Origin: an uncultured Prevotella sp.
GTDB taxonomy: Bacteria > Bacteroidota > Bacteroidia > Bacteroidales > Bacteroidaceae
Length of the DNA stretch: 55,511 nucleotides
NCBI GenBank assembly: GCA_944320355.1
Contig: CALUHC010000014.1
Coordinates: forward strand, 1 to 55,511
Reading direction: 5' to 3'
Part shown: in pieces, positions 9,498 through 17,401 of the stretch
Numbering within the stretch: the stretch's first letter is position 1
How the letters are laid out: every line of letters starts with the position of its first letter
Notes under the pieces: generated by a model
Seen by the model: only the letters and a program-made list of their open reading frames with translations
Database searches by the model: none
What the model was told of the DNA's origin: nothing
Made by a program: the position numbers and the translations under genes

Positions 9498-10376
9498 ATG
9501 GAGAACAGCCCAAAGACACTCAGGCTCATCTACCCGCAGTGGCAGGGAGCCGACATAGTGAGGTGGATACCGGAAATAGAAGATCCCGACGTGGCCTCAC
9601 GCGGCTATTATCTCGGAGCGCAACTGCTCGACTTCCTCGCCCCGTCAGGCGGACAGGAGACGTGCACCGTGCCTGTTAGCACCGACTTGACAGAGCGGAC
9701 CACCACCAACGGAGTGCTCGACCGCGATGCAATCGCCGCACAGACCGGGGCCGCACTGGACATACTAAGGGTTAAATCGCCCGACAGGATTGTCACTCTC
9801 GGCGGCGAATGCTCGGCCAGCGTTGTGCCGTTCACATACCTTGCAAACAAGTACGGGGGCGATGTTGCCATGGTGTGGATAGACGCCCACCCCGACATCA
9901 CACTGCCCGGCGACGCCTATGCTGGCTACCATGCCATGGCGGTGACGGCCTGCATGGGACTGGGCGACGCGAAGATAGTGTCACAGCTGCCAGCCACGAT
10001 AGCCCCGGAGCGCATACTCTTCGTGGGGCTGCGCGACTGGGAGCGCGACGAGATAAAGGAACGGCACGCCAGCTACGGCATCAAGCACCTGTCGCCCGAT
10101 GCCATAAGGAGCAACAACGGCGCCGTGGCCGAATGGCTGAGAGCGTGCGGCGCGGCGCGCGTTGTCGTGCACTTCGACCTCGATGTGCTCGACCCGGCCG
10201 AGATCATAGCCGGAGTAGGCGTTGTGCCAGACGGCATGAAGATAGACGAAGTGGTAAGCGTAATCAACACCACGGCCCGCGAGAAGGAACTCGTAGGCCT
10301 CACCGTGGCCGAGCCGATGCCGCGAACAGCCATCCGAATCAAGCAGATGCTCAGCCGGCTGCCGCTGCTCGGGTGA
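9498..10376 (+). CDS. Arginase/agmatinase-family protein with altered metal site
   Basis: The 292-residue protein has the ureohydrolase fold signatures DAHPDI (about residues 131-136) and HFDLDVLDP (near 224-232), which supply five of the six usual manganese ligands. The first signature, normally GGDHS, reads GGECS (near 110-114), so the usual His ligand is replaced by Cys. Family members hydrolyse guanidino substrates such as arginine, agmatine or formiminoglutamate; which one applies cannot be told. It starts 48 bp after sufS, is on the same strand, and is followed by a strong terminator, so it may be the last gene of the suf transcript. Confidence 0.85.
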   Translation: MENSPKTLRLIYPQWQGADIVRWIPEIEDPDVASRGYYLGAQLLDFLAPSGGQETCTVPVSTDLTERTTTNGVLDRDAIAAQTGAALDILRVKSPDRIVTLGGECSASVVPFTYLANKYGGDVAMVWIDAHPDITLPGDAYAGYHAMAVTACMGLGDAKIVSQLPATIAPERILFVGLRDWERDEIKERHASYGIKHLSPDAIRSNNGAVAEWLRACGAARVVVHFDLDVLDPAEIIAGVGVVPDGMKIDEVVSVINTTAREKELVGLTVAEPMPRTAIRIKQMLSRLPLLG

Positions 10377-10426
10377 CACAACCTAATCCATACACCCCAC
10401 AACAACGCAACAAATGACGACACACA

Positions 10427-10474
10427 GAGCCAAGGAAAATGCAGGCCTTCCTGCCTCCTTGGCTCCTTTTTTAT
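10427..10474 (+). terminator. Rho-independent terminator after the arginase-family gene
   Basis: GAGCCAAGGA (10427-10436) pairs with TCCTTGGCTC (10456-10465), with an inner GCAGG/CCTGC pairing, and is followed by a T-rich tail CCTTTTTTATTT. It ends the suf-arginase unit just before rnhB. Confidence 0.9.
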
Positions 10475-10483
10475 TTACGCAAG

Positions 10484-11116
10484 ATGAATAAAGACGAAAA
10501 AAGCACGCTTCTCAGCCACTATTACGATGGACTTGTCGAAGCGGGATGCGACGAGGCGGGACGCGGATGCCTCGCCGGAAGCGTATATGCCGCCGCCGTG
10601 ATTCTGCCGCCCGACTACCGCAACGACCGCCTCAACGACTCCAAGAAGCTCACCGCCCGCCGGCGCCGCCTGCTGCGCGAGGAGATAGAGCGCGACGCCG
10701 TGGCCTGGGCTGTGGGCGTGGTCAGCCCCGAGGAGATAGACCGCCTGAACATACTCAACGCCAGCATATTGGCCATGCACCGCGCCCTCGACGCGCTGAC
10801 GGTGCGCCCCGAGGCCGTTATAGTGGACGGCAACCGCTTCAAGCCCTACCGCGACCTGCCATATACCACCATAGTGAAGGGCGACGGCAAGTACCTCTCG
10901 ATAGCCGCGGCGAGCATCCTTGCCAAGACATACCGCGACGACTACATGGACCGCCTTGCCGAAGAGTACCCCCAGTACGACTGGGCGGGCAACAAGGGCT
11001 ACCCGACACAGAAGCACCGAAATGCGATAAAAACCTTCGGAATCACCCCATTCCATCGGCGTTCGTTCAATCTTCTAGGCGACACGCAGCTCAGTCTGTG
11101 GGGCGACGGGGAGTGA
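10484..11116 (+). CDS. rnhB: Ribonuclease HII
   Basis: RNase HII (210 residues from the ATG at 10484) cuts the RNA strand of RNA-DNA hybrids and removes single ribonucleotides misincorporated in DNA. The catalytic DEAGRG motif is at about residues 22-27, with VDGNRF and the SIAAASILAKTYRD block downstream. The next conserved region, YDWAGNKGYPTQKH, is also intact. The longer frame from 10439 would run through the terminator stem, so 10484 is the better start. Confidence 0.97.
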   Translation: MNKDEKSTLLSHYYDGLVEAGCDEAGRGCLAGSVYAAAVILPPDYRNDRLNDSKKLTARRRRLLREEIERDAVAWAVGVVSPEEIDRLNILNASILAMHRALDALTVRPEAVIVDGNRFKPYRDLPYTTIVKGDGKYLSIAAASILAKTYRDDYMDRLAEEYPQYDWAGNKGYPTQKHRNAIKTFGITPFHRRSFNLLGDTQLSLWGDGE

Positions 11117-11136
11117 GAGGCATTACCACCCCGCCC

Positions 11137-11436
11137 TCATTCCTCCACCTTTATGCCCAGCCGGCGGCAGCCGCGCAGTGCCGCCACGAGCCATACCATG
11201 CAGGCTGCCCTGAGCGCGAGCGGGCATTCTGTCGGGAATACCGTCAAGACGAAAGCCGCCTGGGTGTTGAGCAAGCGTGCCGCCTGGCGCGCTGACACCT
11301 CCGTTCCGAGCACGCGCGAGTAGGCGCGGGCTGCGGCTGCCATGGCGCGGCGGACCGCCACGACTGTCTTTGTTGCGCTTATAGGCTGTGCACCCCGGCT
11401 TTCGGGCGCGGCTGTCAGAGTCATTTCCTTTTTCAT
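11137..11436 (-). CDS. Small hypothetical protein
   Basis: A 99-residue Ala- and Arg-rich protein with a hydrophobic segment near its C-terminus (AAFVLTVFPTECPLALRAAC and the following MVWLVAAL), then CRR. I have a weak impression of similar small ORFs in Bacteroidales but cannot name a family. A TTACTTTGC sequence lies about 40-50 bp upstream and may be a degenerate -7 box. It converges with rnhB. Its existence rests on the promoter-like sequence and the membrane-like segment only. Confidence 0.5.
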   Translation of the reverse strand: MKKEMTLTAAPESRGAQPISATKTVVAVRRAMAAAARAYSRVLGTEVSARQAARLLNTQAAFVLTVFPTECPLALRAACMVWLVAALRGCRRLGIKVEE

Positions 11437-11763
11437 ATCGCTATTGTTTTTAGTTTATACTTTGCTTTTGTATGCTGCAAAGTAACTTATGTTTTGCGCA
11501 CAAAAGGTTCACTCAGCCAAGAACTTTGGTTAATTCTCCATAACGCGCCGCCGCCTCCGGCAATGTGCAGTCTGCCTTGCCTGTGGGCGGCGCCCGCCGT
11601 GCCGGTGTGCAGCCATTGCCAGTTGCCGATGCTCGTTGCCGCCCCTTGCCGTGCCTTCGGTCGGTCATGGATAGAAGGTTGTGCCAAATCAAAAACTTAG
11701 TTTTTTGCTACAAATCGCGCAGTTCGCATCGCCTCTGTAACTCACTGACAATCAGTGGGGTTG
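11437..11763. other. Intergenic region before the 22-bp array
   Basis: No gene is supported. A short plus-strand frame at 11494-11700 has skewed composition and no promoter. A palindromic CACTGACAATCAGTG (11743-11757) sits just before the array and resembles the CTGACAGTCA flanking the array at 29101. Confidence 0.4.
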
Positions 11764-11891
11764 CAAAATGTGCCGTTTTGGCCTCTGAAATGGGTCGTTT
11801 CAGGCGGCGAAACGTGCCGTTTCGCGTTGCAAAACGGCACATATCGCGATGCGAAACGGCAGGTTTTGATTTTTGATACGTTTTGCGACCG
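11764..11891. repeat. 22-bp palindrome array, locus 1 (6 units)
   Basis: Units begin at 11764, 11786, 11808, 11830, 11852 and 11874, exactly 22 bp apart. Each is a 17 bp 7-3-7 near-palindrome. The best is CGAAACGTGCCGTTTCG at 11808; the 11764 unit is CAAAATGTGCCGTTTTG. Four or five base spacers vary. The period is not a multiple of three, so coding is unlikely. There are no unique spacers, so it is not a CRISPR. Confidence 0.85.
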
Positions 11892-11917
11892 GTCCCGGTT
11901 TACCGCTGGCGCTGTGC

Positions 11918-12097
11918 TTAGAAGCTGTCTTGATTTTATCAAAGCAGTCTTTTATCCCAGCCGTCTTTAGTGCCTTTTCGGTCATACTCGCCCGTTTGCT
12001 TCGTCACATAGCCCGCTATGTGACGAAGCAAACGGGCGAATACGCCTCGAAAATCCAAGGCAACACGGCAGTTGATAAAATAAAAACAGCTTCTTAA
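11918..12097. repeat. R1 element, copy B
   Basis: Inverted ends TTAGAAGCTGTCTTGATTT and its near-complement bound a 180 bp element. In this copy the core is a near-perfect palindrome: 24 bp arms at 11989-12012 and 12015-12038 around two bases. It lies 85 bp before the GH78-like gene. Confidence 0.85.
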
Positions 12098-12182
12098 ACC
12101 GTGTTAAAAAGCGGGCTGATGGTGTCACGGATGGCACGGGCGGCGTGTCTTATAAAGAAAAGGAACGACAAAAAGCTATTGC

Positions 12183-14396
12183 ATGACGACGGGAAAGAGA
12201 CACATACTTGCGGCGTTGCTGCTCGCGGTGGCAACCGCGGTGCAGGCGCAGACGGCACGGTGGATAACGGCCAACGACACGGCCCGCAACAAGCCTAACA
12301 CGTGGATAGAGTTCAAGAAGGACTTCAGCGTGAAACGGACAAAGGGAGTGGTGGCGCGGATAGCCGCCGACTCCAAGTACTGGCTGTGGGTGAACGGACG
12401 GCAGGTGGTGTTCGAGGGCGGGCTGAAACGCGGCCCAAACCGCACCGACACCTACTATGACGCCGTGGACCTCGGCCCGTGGCTCAGGCGCGGCAGCAAC
12501 TCGGTGAGACTCCTGCTGTGGCATTTCGGCAAGCCGGGCTTCTCGCACGTCAACAGCGGCAGGGCCGGACTGATATTCGACGCGCCGAAGATTGGCCTGC
12601 GCTCTGATTCCACGTGGCAGGCGCGGATGCTCAGCGCCTACCAGACGGCGGGCGAGCCGCAGCCCAACTTCCGCCTGCCCGAGTCGAACATACGCTACGA
12701 CGCGCGGCTGGAGGGCAAGGACAGCTTCGCTCCCGCGCTCGCCATGGAGCGTTGGGGAGAGGGACCGTGGGGGCGGTTGGCGCCACGCCCCATACCACTG
12801 TGGCGCGACTGTGGCGCGCGGCCGATAGCCTTCACGCGCAGCGAGGAGGGCGGCAACGTGGTGCTCACGGCGCGGCTGCCTTACAATATGCAGATGACAC
12901 CGGTGATAGACGTTGAGGACGAGGGCGAGGGAACGGTGATTCGCCTTGAGACCGACCACGTGCGCGGAGGCAGCCAGGACTGCGTGCGCGCCGAATACGT
13001 CACCCGCCGCGGCCGCCGCAGTTATGAGTCTTTGGGCTGGATGAACGGCGACGTGCTGCGCGTCATCTACCCCAAGGAGGCCGCAGTGACAATACACAGC
13101 CTGGGATACCGCGAGACGGGCTACGACTGCGACCGCGAGGGCACTTTCAGCTGCCCCGACTCTACCATGAACCGCTTCTGGGAGAAGGCCATGCGCACGC
13201 TCTACGTCAATATGCGCGACACCTACTTCGACTGCCCCGACCGCGAGCGGGCTCAGTGGTGGGGCGACGTCACAATACTGATGGGGCAGAGCTTCTACCA
13301 GCTTTCGCCACGCGCCAACGCCCTGATACGCAAGGCCATACGCGAGCTGGTGGACTGGCAGAAGCCCGACGGCACGCTCTTCTCGCCCATACCGGCCGAG
13401 AACTGGGACAAGGAACTGCCCGCGCAGATGCTCGCCTCGGTGAGCACCTACGGCTTTTGGTACTACTACATGAACACCGGCGACCGCGAAACGATGGAGT
13501 ATGCCTACCCGGCTGTGCGCCGATACCTGTCGCTCTGGACGCTCGACGACACGGGGCTGACCGACTACCGGGCCGGAGGCTGGGACTGGGGCGACTGGGG
13601 AACGGACGTGGATATGCGCCTCGTGCTCGCCGCGTGGCACTATCTGGCACTGCGCTCGGCGGCCAACATGGCACGGCTAACGGGTCACGATGCCGACACC
13701 GCCGCATACATCGCTCGCATGGACAGCATCCGCGCGGCCTACAACCGCTGCTGGAACGGCTATGCCTACCGCCATCCTTCATACCAGGGAGCCACCGACG
13801 ACCGCGCGCAAGCCATGGCAATAGTGGCCGGGATAGCCGACAGCACAAAGCACGACAGGCTGTTCAGCCTCTTCAAAAGCCAGCAGTATGCCAGCCCGTA
13901 CATGGAGAAATACGTCATGGAAGCGCTCGTAAAGACGGGCCACGGCGACTATGCCATGAAGCGTTTCAAGAAGCGTTTCGGGCCGATGATAGCCGACACG
14001 CTGCACACCACGCTCTACGAGGGCTGGCGCGAGGGCGGCTATGGCGGCGGTTCCACCAACCACGCATGGAGCGGCGGAATGCTCACTGTGGTGGCCGAGC
14101 AGGTGTGTGGCGTGCGCCCCACGGCCCCGGGATGGCGCGAATTCGAGGTATGCCCGCGCCCGGTGCTGCCAGAGGCCGACATAACCATACCCACAGTGCG
14201 CGGCCGTGTGAGGTCTGCCTTCAAGGACACAAAACGGAACTTCACGCTCAGCCTGACCGTGCCAAAGGGCACTCGCGCCCGAGTAGCATTGCCCGAGGCA
14301 GACTATCGTGAGGTGCTGCTCGACGGAAAGCGCGCCGACTCCCGGCGTCTGGCATCCGTCAAGCCCGGCGACCATGAGATTATATGCGTGAAATGA
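12183..14396 (+). CDS. Secreted alpha-L-rhamnosidase-like glycosidase (GH78-like)
   Basis: This 737-residue protein has a signal peptide (about 1-22, ending AVQAQ). Beta-sandwich domains with WLWVNGRQVVFEGGLKRGP follow. The (alpha/alpha)6 catalytic domain starts near residue 330 and carries the family hallmark CPDRERAQWWGD (351-362) and DWGDWGTD further on. A C-terminal beta-sandwich (about 650-737) closes the protein. GH78-type enzymes release rhamnose from pectic or other plant glycans; the exact substrate is unknown. It is a single gene without SusC/SusD partners nearby. Confidence 0.85.
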   Translation: MTTGKRHILAALLLAVATAVQAQTARWITANDTARNKPNTWIEFKKDFSVKRTKGVVARIAADSKYWLWVNGRQVVFEGGLKRGPNRTDTYYDAVDLGPWLRRGSNSVRLLLWHFGKPGFSHVNSGRAGLIFDAPKIGLRSDSTWQARMLSAYQTAGEPQPNFRLPESNIRYDARLEGKDSFAPALAMERWGEGPWGRLAPRPIPLWRDCGARPIAFTRSEEGGNVVLTARLPYNMQMTPVIDVEDEGEGTVIRLETDHVRGGSQDCVRAEYVTRRGRRSYESLGWMNGDVLRVIYPKEAAVTIHSLGYRETGYDCDREGTFSCPDSTMNRFWEKAMRTLYVNMRDTYFDCPDRERAQWWGDVTILMGQSFYQLSPRANALIRKAIRELVDWQKPDGTLFSPIPAENWDKELPAQMLASVSTYGFWYYYMNTGDRETMEYAYPAVRRYLSLWTLDDTGLTDYRAGGWDWGDWGTDVDMRLVLAAWHYLALRSAANMARLTGHDADTAAYIARMDSIRAAYNRCWNGYAYRHPSYQGATDDRAQAMAIVAGIADSTKHDRLFSLFKSQQYASPYMEKYVMEALVKTGHGDYAMKRFKKRFGPMIADTLHTTLYEGWREGGYGGGSTNHAWSGGMLTVVAEQVCGVRPTAPGWREFEVCPRPVLPEADITIPTVRGRVRSAFKDTKRNFTLSLTVPKGTRARVALPEADYREVLLDGKRADSRRLASVKPGDHEIICVK

Positions 14397-14472
14397 TTTC
14401 CTGATACGCAGCAGCAGATGCTGCGCATTATTGCCACCGGGGTGGGAAAAGGTGGCGCATAGAACACCCAAA

Positions 14473-14503
14473 CTGTCTGCGAAGCCCAGCGCTTCGCGGA
14501 CAG
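14473..14503. terminator. Hairpin between convergent genes
   Basis: A 13 bp stem (14473-14485 with 14491-14503, one G-T pair) and a 5-base loop lie between the GH78-like gene and the convergent toxin remnant. No T-run follows on either strand, so its role as a terminator is tentative. Confidence 0.45.
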
Positions 14504-14648
14504 GCACACCTGAAAAATCTACAAAGCGCGACGATACATTATATATATAAATGTGGCGACCGGCGGCCACCGTGCCTTAAGCCCCTATCGCCCTTCAGAC
14601 CACCGAATGCCTGCGTGCCGGTCTCTAACGGACTACTTGGGGCCAGAT

Positions 14649-14982
14649 TCATGTCTCCGCCAGCAGCGTGTCTATCTCCTTGCGCGATATGGAGCCCTGT
14701 CCGTTCTTGTCGTAGATGGTGAGCAGGGTTATCGTTCCGCTCTCCCTCGTCTATCTCTACGGTGTAGGTTATTATGCGCGCGCCGCCACTTTTGCCCTTG
14801 CCTTTGTCGCTGATGGCCATGCGCACCTTGCGGATGCAGTTCACGAGGTCGGCTCCGGCGCGCGGGTTTTCCTTGAGTTGCTCGGTGAAATCTATGAAAT
14901 CCTTTTTCAACGACTTATATTTCTTTGACAGTTTCTTGAATCTTTTGTCAAAGTGCGCTATCGTCCTGACCTCAAAGCTCAT
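14649..14982 (-). pseudogene. RelE/ParE-like toxin, frameshifted
   Basis: The N-terminal 75 residues or so match the common Bacteroidales toxin pattern MSFEVRTIAHFDKRFKKLSK, with KVRMAISDKGKGKSGGARII later on. The reading then leaves the family at EIDEGER and runs on as an unrelated tail to 14539. One base too many in the GGG run at 14744-14746 explains this. Skipping it restores a family-like end (SGTITLLTIYDKNGQGS, then EIDTLLAET) that stops at 14649-14651. The toxin is therefore probably inactive, unless the base is a sequencing error or the ribosome shifts frame. It overlaps the antitoxin gene by 11 bp. Confidence 0.78.
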
Positions 14983-15235
14983 TGATAAGTTCAGCTACGG
15001 GACGGCTTTGCTGCTTTCCTTGTTTTACGAGGCTCAGTTCCTTCAGGCTTTCCCTGATGTCGTCGAGCACCTCTTCCTTTTCCTTTGCCGTCAGTTCCTC
15101 AGTGGCGTTCCTGCTCTCTTTCTTCAGTTTCTTGGCCATTGTCAGCAGCTTCTTCAGCGCGTCGTCGTTGCCGAAGAGCGATGCCACCCCCTTTATCACT
15201 GCTTGTTGCAGTGTGACTGAATTGCTCATTGCCAT
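14972..15235 (-). CDS. Putative antitoxin partner of the RelE-like toxin
   Basis: This 87-residue protein is lysine- and glutamate-rich and mostly predicted helical (ALKKLLTMAKKLKKESRNA, then LTAKEKEEVLDDIRESLKEL). It ends 11 bp inside the toxin gene, in the antitoxin-first order usual for type II modules. No clear DNA-binding motif is seen. The start is MAMSN at 15235, or Met3 at 15229. A promoter is visible at 15326-15356. The antitoxin is intact although the toxin is broken. Confidence 0.72.
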   Translation of the reverse strand: MAMSNSVTLQQAVIKGVASLFGNDDALKKLLTMAKKLKKESRNATEELTAKEKEEVLDDIRESLKELSLVKQGKQQSRPVAELINEL

Positions 15236-15503
15236 TAGTTTTTAGTGATTATCCCTGCGCAAGATAATGCAAACTAGCGGCAAACAAACTTGACCGTTAA
15301 TGCCCGAATGCAGCTTATCTTACCGCAAATATAGGCATTTATTTTCGCACGGACAAGAAAAGGCGCCGCTTTTGCAGGGCTTCGAGCCATGCCCGTTTCA
15401 CGCCTGTCGGCCGGTTCGCAGGTGTTCCGCCTGACGCATATCAGCAGCCGGAGGGCGCTGTGGCTGACGCATGGCTTGGCGGCAGCAACGGCACGGCAGA
15501 CTT
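15236..15503. other. Antitoxin leader and intergenic DNA
   Basis: Holds the antitoxin promoter at 15326-15356, then GC-rich sequence with no gene support up to R1 copy C. Confidence 0.4.
15326..15356 (-). promoter_or_regulatory. Promoter of the antitoxin-toxin pair
   Basis: On the minus strand TTG (15354-15356) lies 20 bp before TATATTTG (15326-15333), a good Bacteroidota promoter about 90 bp upstream of the antitoxin start. Confidence 0.7.
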
Positions 15504-15682
15504 TTAGAAGCTGTCTTGATTTTATCAACAGCCGGATTGGGTTGGATTTTTGAGGCATATTTGTCCGTTTGCTGAGGAGCATAGCGGGCTATGTGACGAA
15601 GCTAACGGGCGAATATGACCAAAAATGCACTCAAGACGGCAGGGATAAAAGACATATTTGATAAAACCAAAACAGCTTCTTA
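15504..15682. repeat. R1 element, copy C
   Basis: A 179 bp element with ends TTAGAAGCTGTCTTGATTTT and its near-complement. The core, CATAGCGGGCTATGTGACGA, and the flanking GTCCGTTTGC and AACGGGCGAATATG match copies A and D. It lies directly upstream of the GNAT promoter. Confidence 0.85.
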
Positions 15683-15716
15683 GGCCCGCCAAGGCCGTTT
15701 TTCGCGGGGAAAGCAT

Positions 15717-15724
15717 TACCTTTG
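15717..15724 (+). promoter_or_regulatory. -7 box upstream of the GNAT gene
   Basis: TACCTTTG matches the Bacteroidota -7 consensus and lies 86 bp before the GNAT start. The -33 element is not clear. Confidence 0.5.
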
Positions 15725-15809
15725 CATCGGCGCGACGGCATCGGGACCGCGTGCGGACAGCAACGCCCGACGTGCAGCATTGCGCCAAGACAAAGACAAC
15801 AACAGAGTG

Positions 15810-16385
15810 ATGACACTAAGAAAAGCCACTGCCGAAGACGCCGAGCGCGTGTGGCAGATAATAACCGAGGCAAAGCGCGCGATGGCCGCCGAGGGGCGCA
15901 ACCAGTGGACGGAGGAGTACCCGTCGCGCTGCCTGATAGAGGCCGACATACGGTCGGGCTGCGCATACGTGATGTGCGGAGACGGCGGAGAGGCTGATGC
16001 CTACGCGCTGATAACGGCGGCCGAAGAGCCGGCATACGCCGGGATACGTGGCCGGTGGCTCACGCCGGGGCATTATTGCACCGTGCACCGGCTGGCCGTG
16101 GCCGCCGACAGGCGTGGCCGCGGGCTGGGCAAGGCGATGATGCTAATGGCCGAAACAGTGGCAGCGGCCGCCGGAGCGCGGAGCATACGCGTGGACACCA
16201 ACCACGACAACGCCGAGATGCTGAGCCTGCTGCCGGCCATAGGGTATGAGCGATGCGGCACGGTGAGCTACGGCCCGAGGGGAGAGCGGATGGCCTTCGA
16301 GAAGGAACTGCCGCGGAGAGGGCGCGGAGACTGGGCGCGGCGGAAGCAAGAAACGCAAAAGAAACAACACGACCTACGAACATGA
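15810..16385 (+). CDS. GNAT-family N-acetyltransferase
   Basis: From the ATG at 15810 the product is 191 residues with the GNAT fold. The acetyl-CoA binding loop is RRGRGLGKAM in VHRLAVAADRRGRGLGKAMM (about residues 93-112), followed by IRVDTNHDNAEMLSLLPAIG and YERCG typical of this family. The C-terminal 25 residues are basic and disordered-looking. The stop overlaps the next start (ATGA at 16382-16385), so the two acetyltransferases are probably translated together. Substrate unknown. Confidence 0.9.
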   Translation: MTLRKATAEDAERVWQIITEAKRAMAAEGRNQWTEEYPSRCLIEADIRSGCAYVMCGDGGEADAYALITAAEEPAYAGIRGRWLTPGHYCTVHRLAVAADRRGRGLGKAMMLMAETVAAAAGARSIRVDTNHDNAEMLSLLPAIGYERCGTVSYGPRGERMAFEKELPRRGRGDWARRKQETQKKQHDLRT

Positions 16386-16942
16386 AAACGGAATTTGAGA
16401 AAATGCGCAGCGGCGAGCTGTACTACTTCACCGACGGAGAGATAATGGCAAGCCTCAGGCACGCCAAGGACTTGTGCCGCCGGCTGCAGACCATGACCAT
16501 CAGCGACGAGGGCTATCGCGAGGTGATAGAGGAGCTGATACCGGGCATACCAAAGTCATCGGCAGTGTGCCCGCCGTTCCACTGCGACCATGGCAACGGC
16601 ATCACCATAGGCGAAAACGTGTTCGTGAACTACGACTGCGTGATGCTCGACGGCGGCAACATCCATATCGGAGACAACGTGAAGATAGGCCCCAAGTGCC
16701 AGCTGTACACCCCGCACCACCCGACAGACCACGTGGAGCGGCGCGAGCCCAAGGAGACGGCCTACCCCATCGCCATCGGCGACGACACTTGGCTGGGCGG
16801 CGGCGTGACAGTATGCCCGGGCGTCACGATAGGCCGCCGCTGCATAATAGCCGCCGGAGCGGTGGTCACACGCGACATACCGGACGACTGCCTCGCCGCC
16901 GGCAATCCGGCAGTGGTAAAGAAAAGGCTCGCGGAAAAATGA
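16382..16942 (+). CDS. Sugar O-acetyltransferase (maltose/galactoside acetyltransferase type)
   Basis: The 186-residue protein has the Maa-like N-terminus (EFEKMRSGELYYFTDGEI). A left-handed beta-helix of hexapeptide repeats follows (GNGITIGENVFVNYDCVMLD, IGDNVKIGPKCQLY), with the catalytic His in YTPHHPTD and the C-terminal GVTIGRRCIIAAGAVVTRDI block. It would acetylate a sugar hydroxyl with acetyl-CoA in the cytoplasm. The open frame upstream of 16382 only repeats the end of the GNAT gene in another phase. Confidence 0.9.
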   Translation: MKTEFEKMRSGELYYFTDGEIMASLRHAKDLCRRLQTMTISDEGYREVIEELIPGIPKSSAVCPPFHCDHGNGITIGENVFVNYDCVMLDGGNIHIGDNVKIGPKCQLYTPHHPTDHVERREPKETAYPIAIGDDTWLGGGVTVCPGVTIGRRCIIAAGAVVTRDIPDDCLAAGNPAVVKKRLAEK

Positions 16943-17063
16943 ACATCCGCAAGCTCTCCACGCGCTCTGCCGATGCAGGCCGCCACGCGTCGCCGTTAAC
17001 ATTTTTATGTTAAAGGCGGCAGAACCGGCCACCACGACTAACAACCTGATTGCCAACGGATTA
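16943..17063. other. Spacer before array locus 2
   Basis: No gene support. It ends with AACCTGATTGCCAACGG, which may be a weak relative of the motif next to array locus 1. Confidence 0.35.
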
Positions 17064-17169
17064 CCAAACGGGCCGTTTCATCGTGCGAAACGGCCTGTTT
17101 GGGACGGCGAAACGGCACGTCTTGAAGGCCAATACGGCGCGTTTCGCAACACGAAACGGCACATACGCC
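17064..17169. repeat. 22-bp palindrome array, locus 2 (5 units)
   Basis: Units start at 17064, 17086, 17108, 17130 and 17152, all exactly 22 bp apart. Examples: CCAAACGGGCCGTTTCA (17064) and CAATACGGCGCGTTTCG (17130). The array lies between the sugar acetyltransferase and the ung promoter. Confidence 0.85.
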
Positions 17170-17277
17170 AAAACGAGACCGGCAGAGCCATTCTTGATTG
17201 CATATTTGCAACCACGCCACGCAGGCTGACTCATTGCGGCAATAAGCCGCGCCACGCGCAAAGAGCAGCCCTTTGTC

Positions 17278-17308
17278 TTGGCTCTTACAAGAAAAAACTG
17301 TAATTTTG
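17278..17308 (+). promoter_or_regulatory. Promoter of ung
   Basis: TTG (17278-17280), 20 bp, TAATTTTG (17301-17308): a clean Bacteroidota promoter giving a leader of about 85 nt before the ung ATG. Confidence 0.75.
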
Positions 17309-17401
17309 CATGGCGTTGCGGAGCGCCCCAAACGAAACCCACAGGCAGACGGAACGGGCGCGCCGCAACGCGATGAGCACAAAAAAAGAAAAAACATAAC
17401 C

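Noticed and set aside
11764-11891. 22-bp arrays as CRISPR
   Set aside because: Spacers are only 4-5 bp and units are variable; no cas gene lies in the window.
11873-12097. Short frames in R1 copies (for example ending VDKIKTAS)
   Set aside because: Frames are broken or shifted between copies and have no promoter; the resemblance comes from the repeat DNA.
14539-14982. A 147-residue intact toxin as given by the open frame
   Set aside because: The C-terminal half leaves the toxin family, while the shifted frame restores it, so the longer frame is an artefact of the frameshift.
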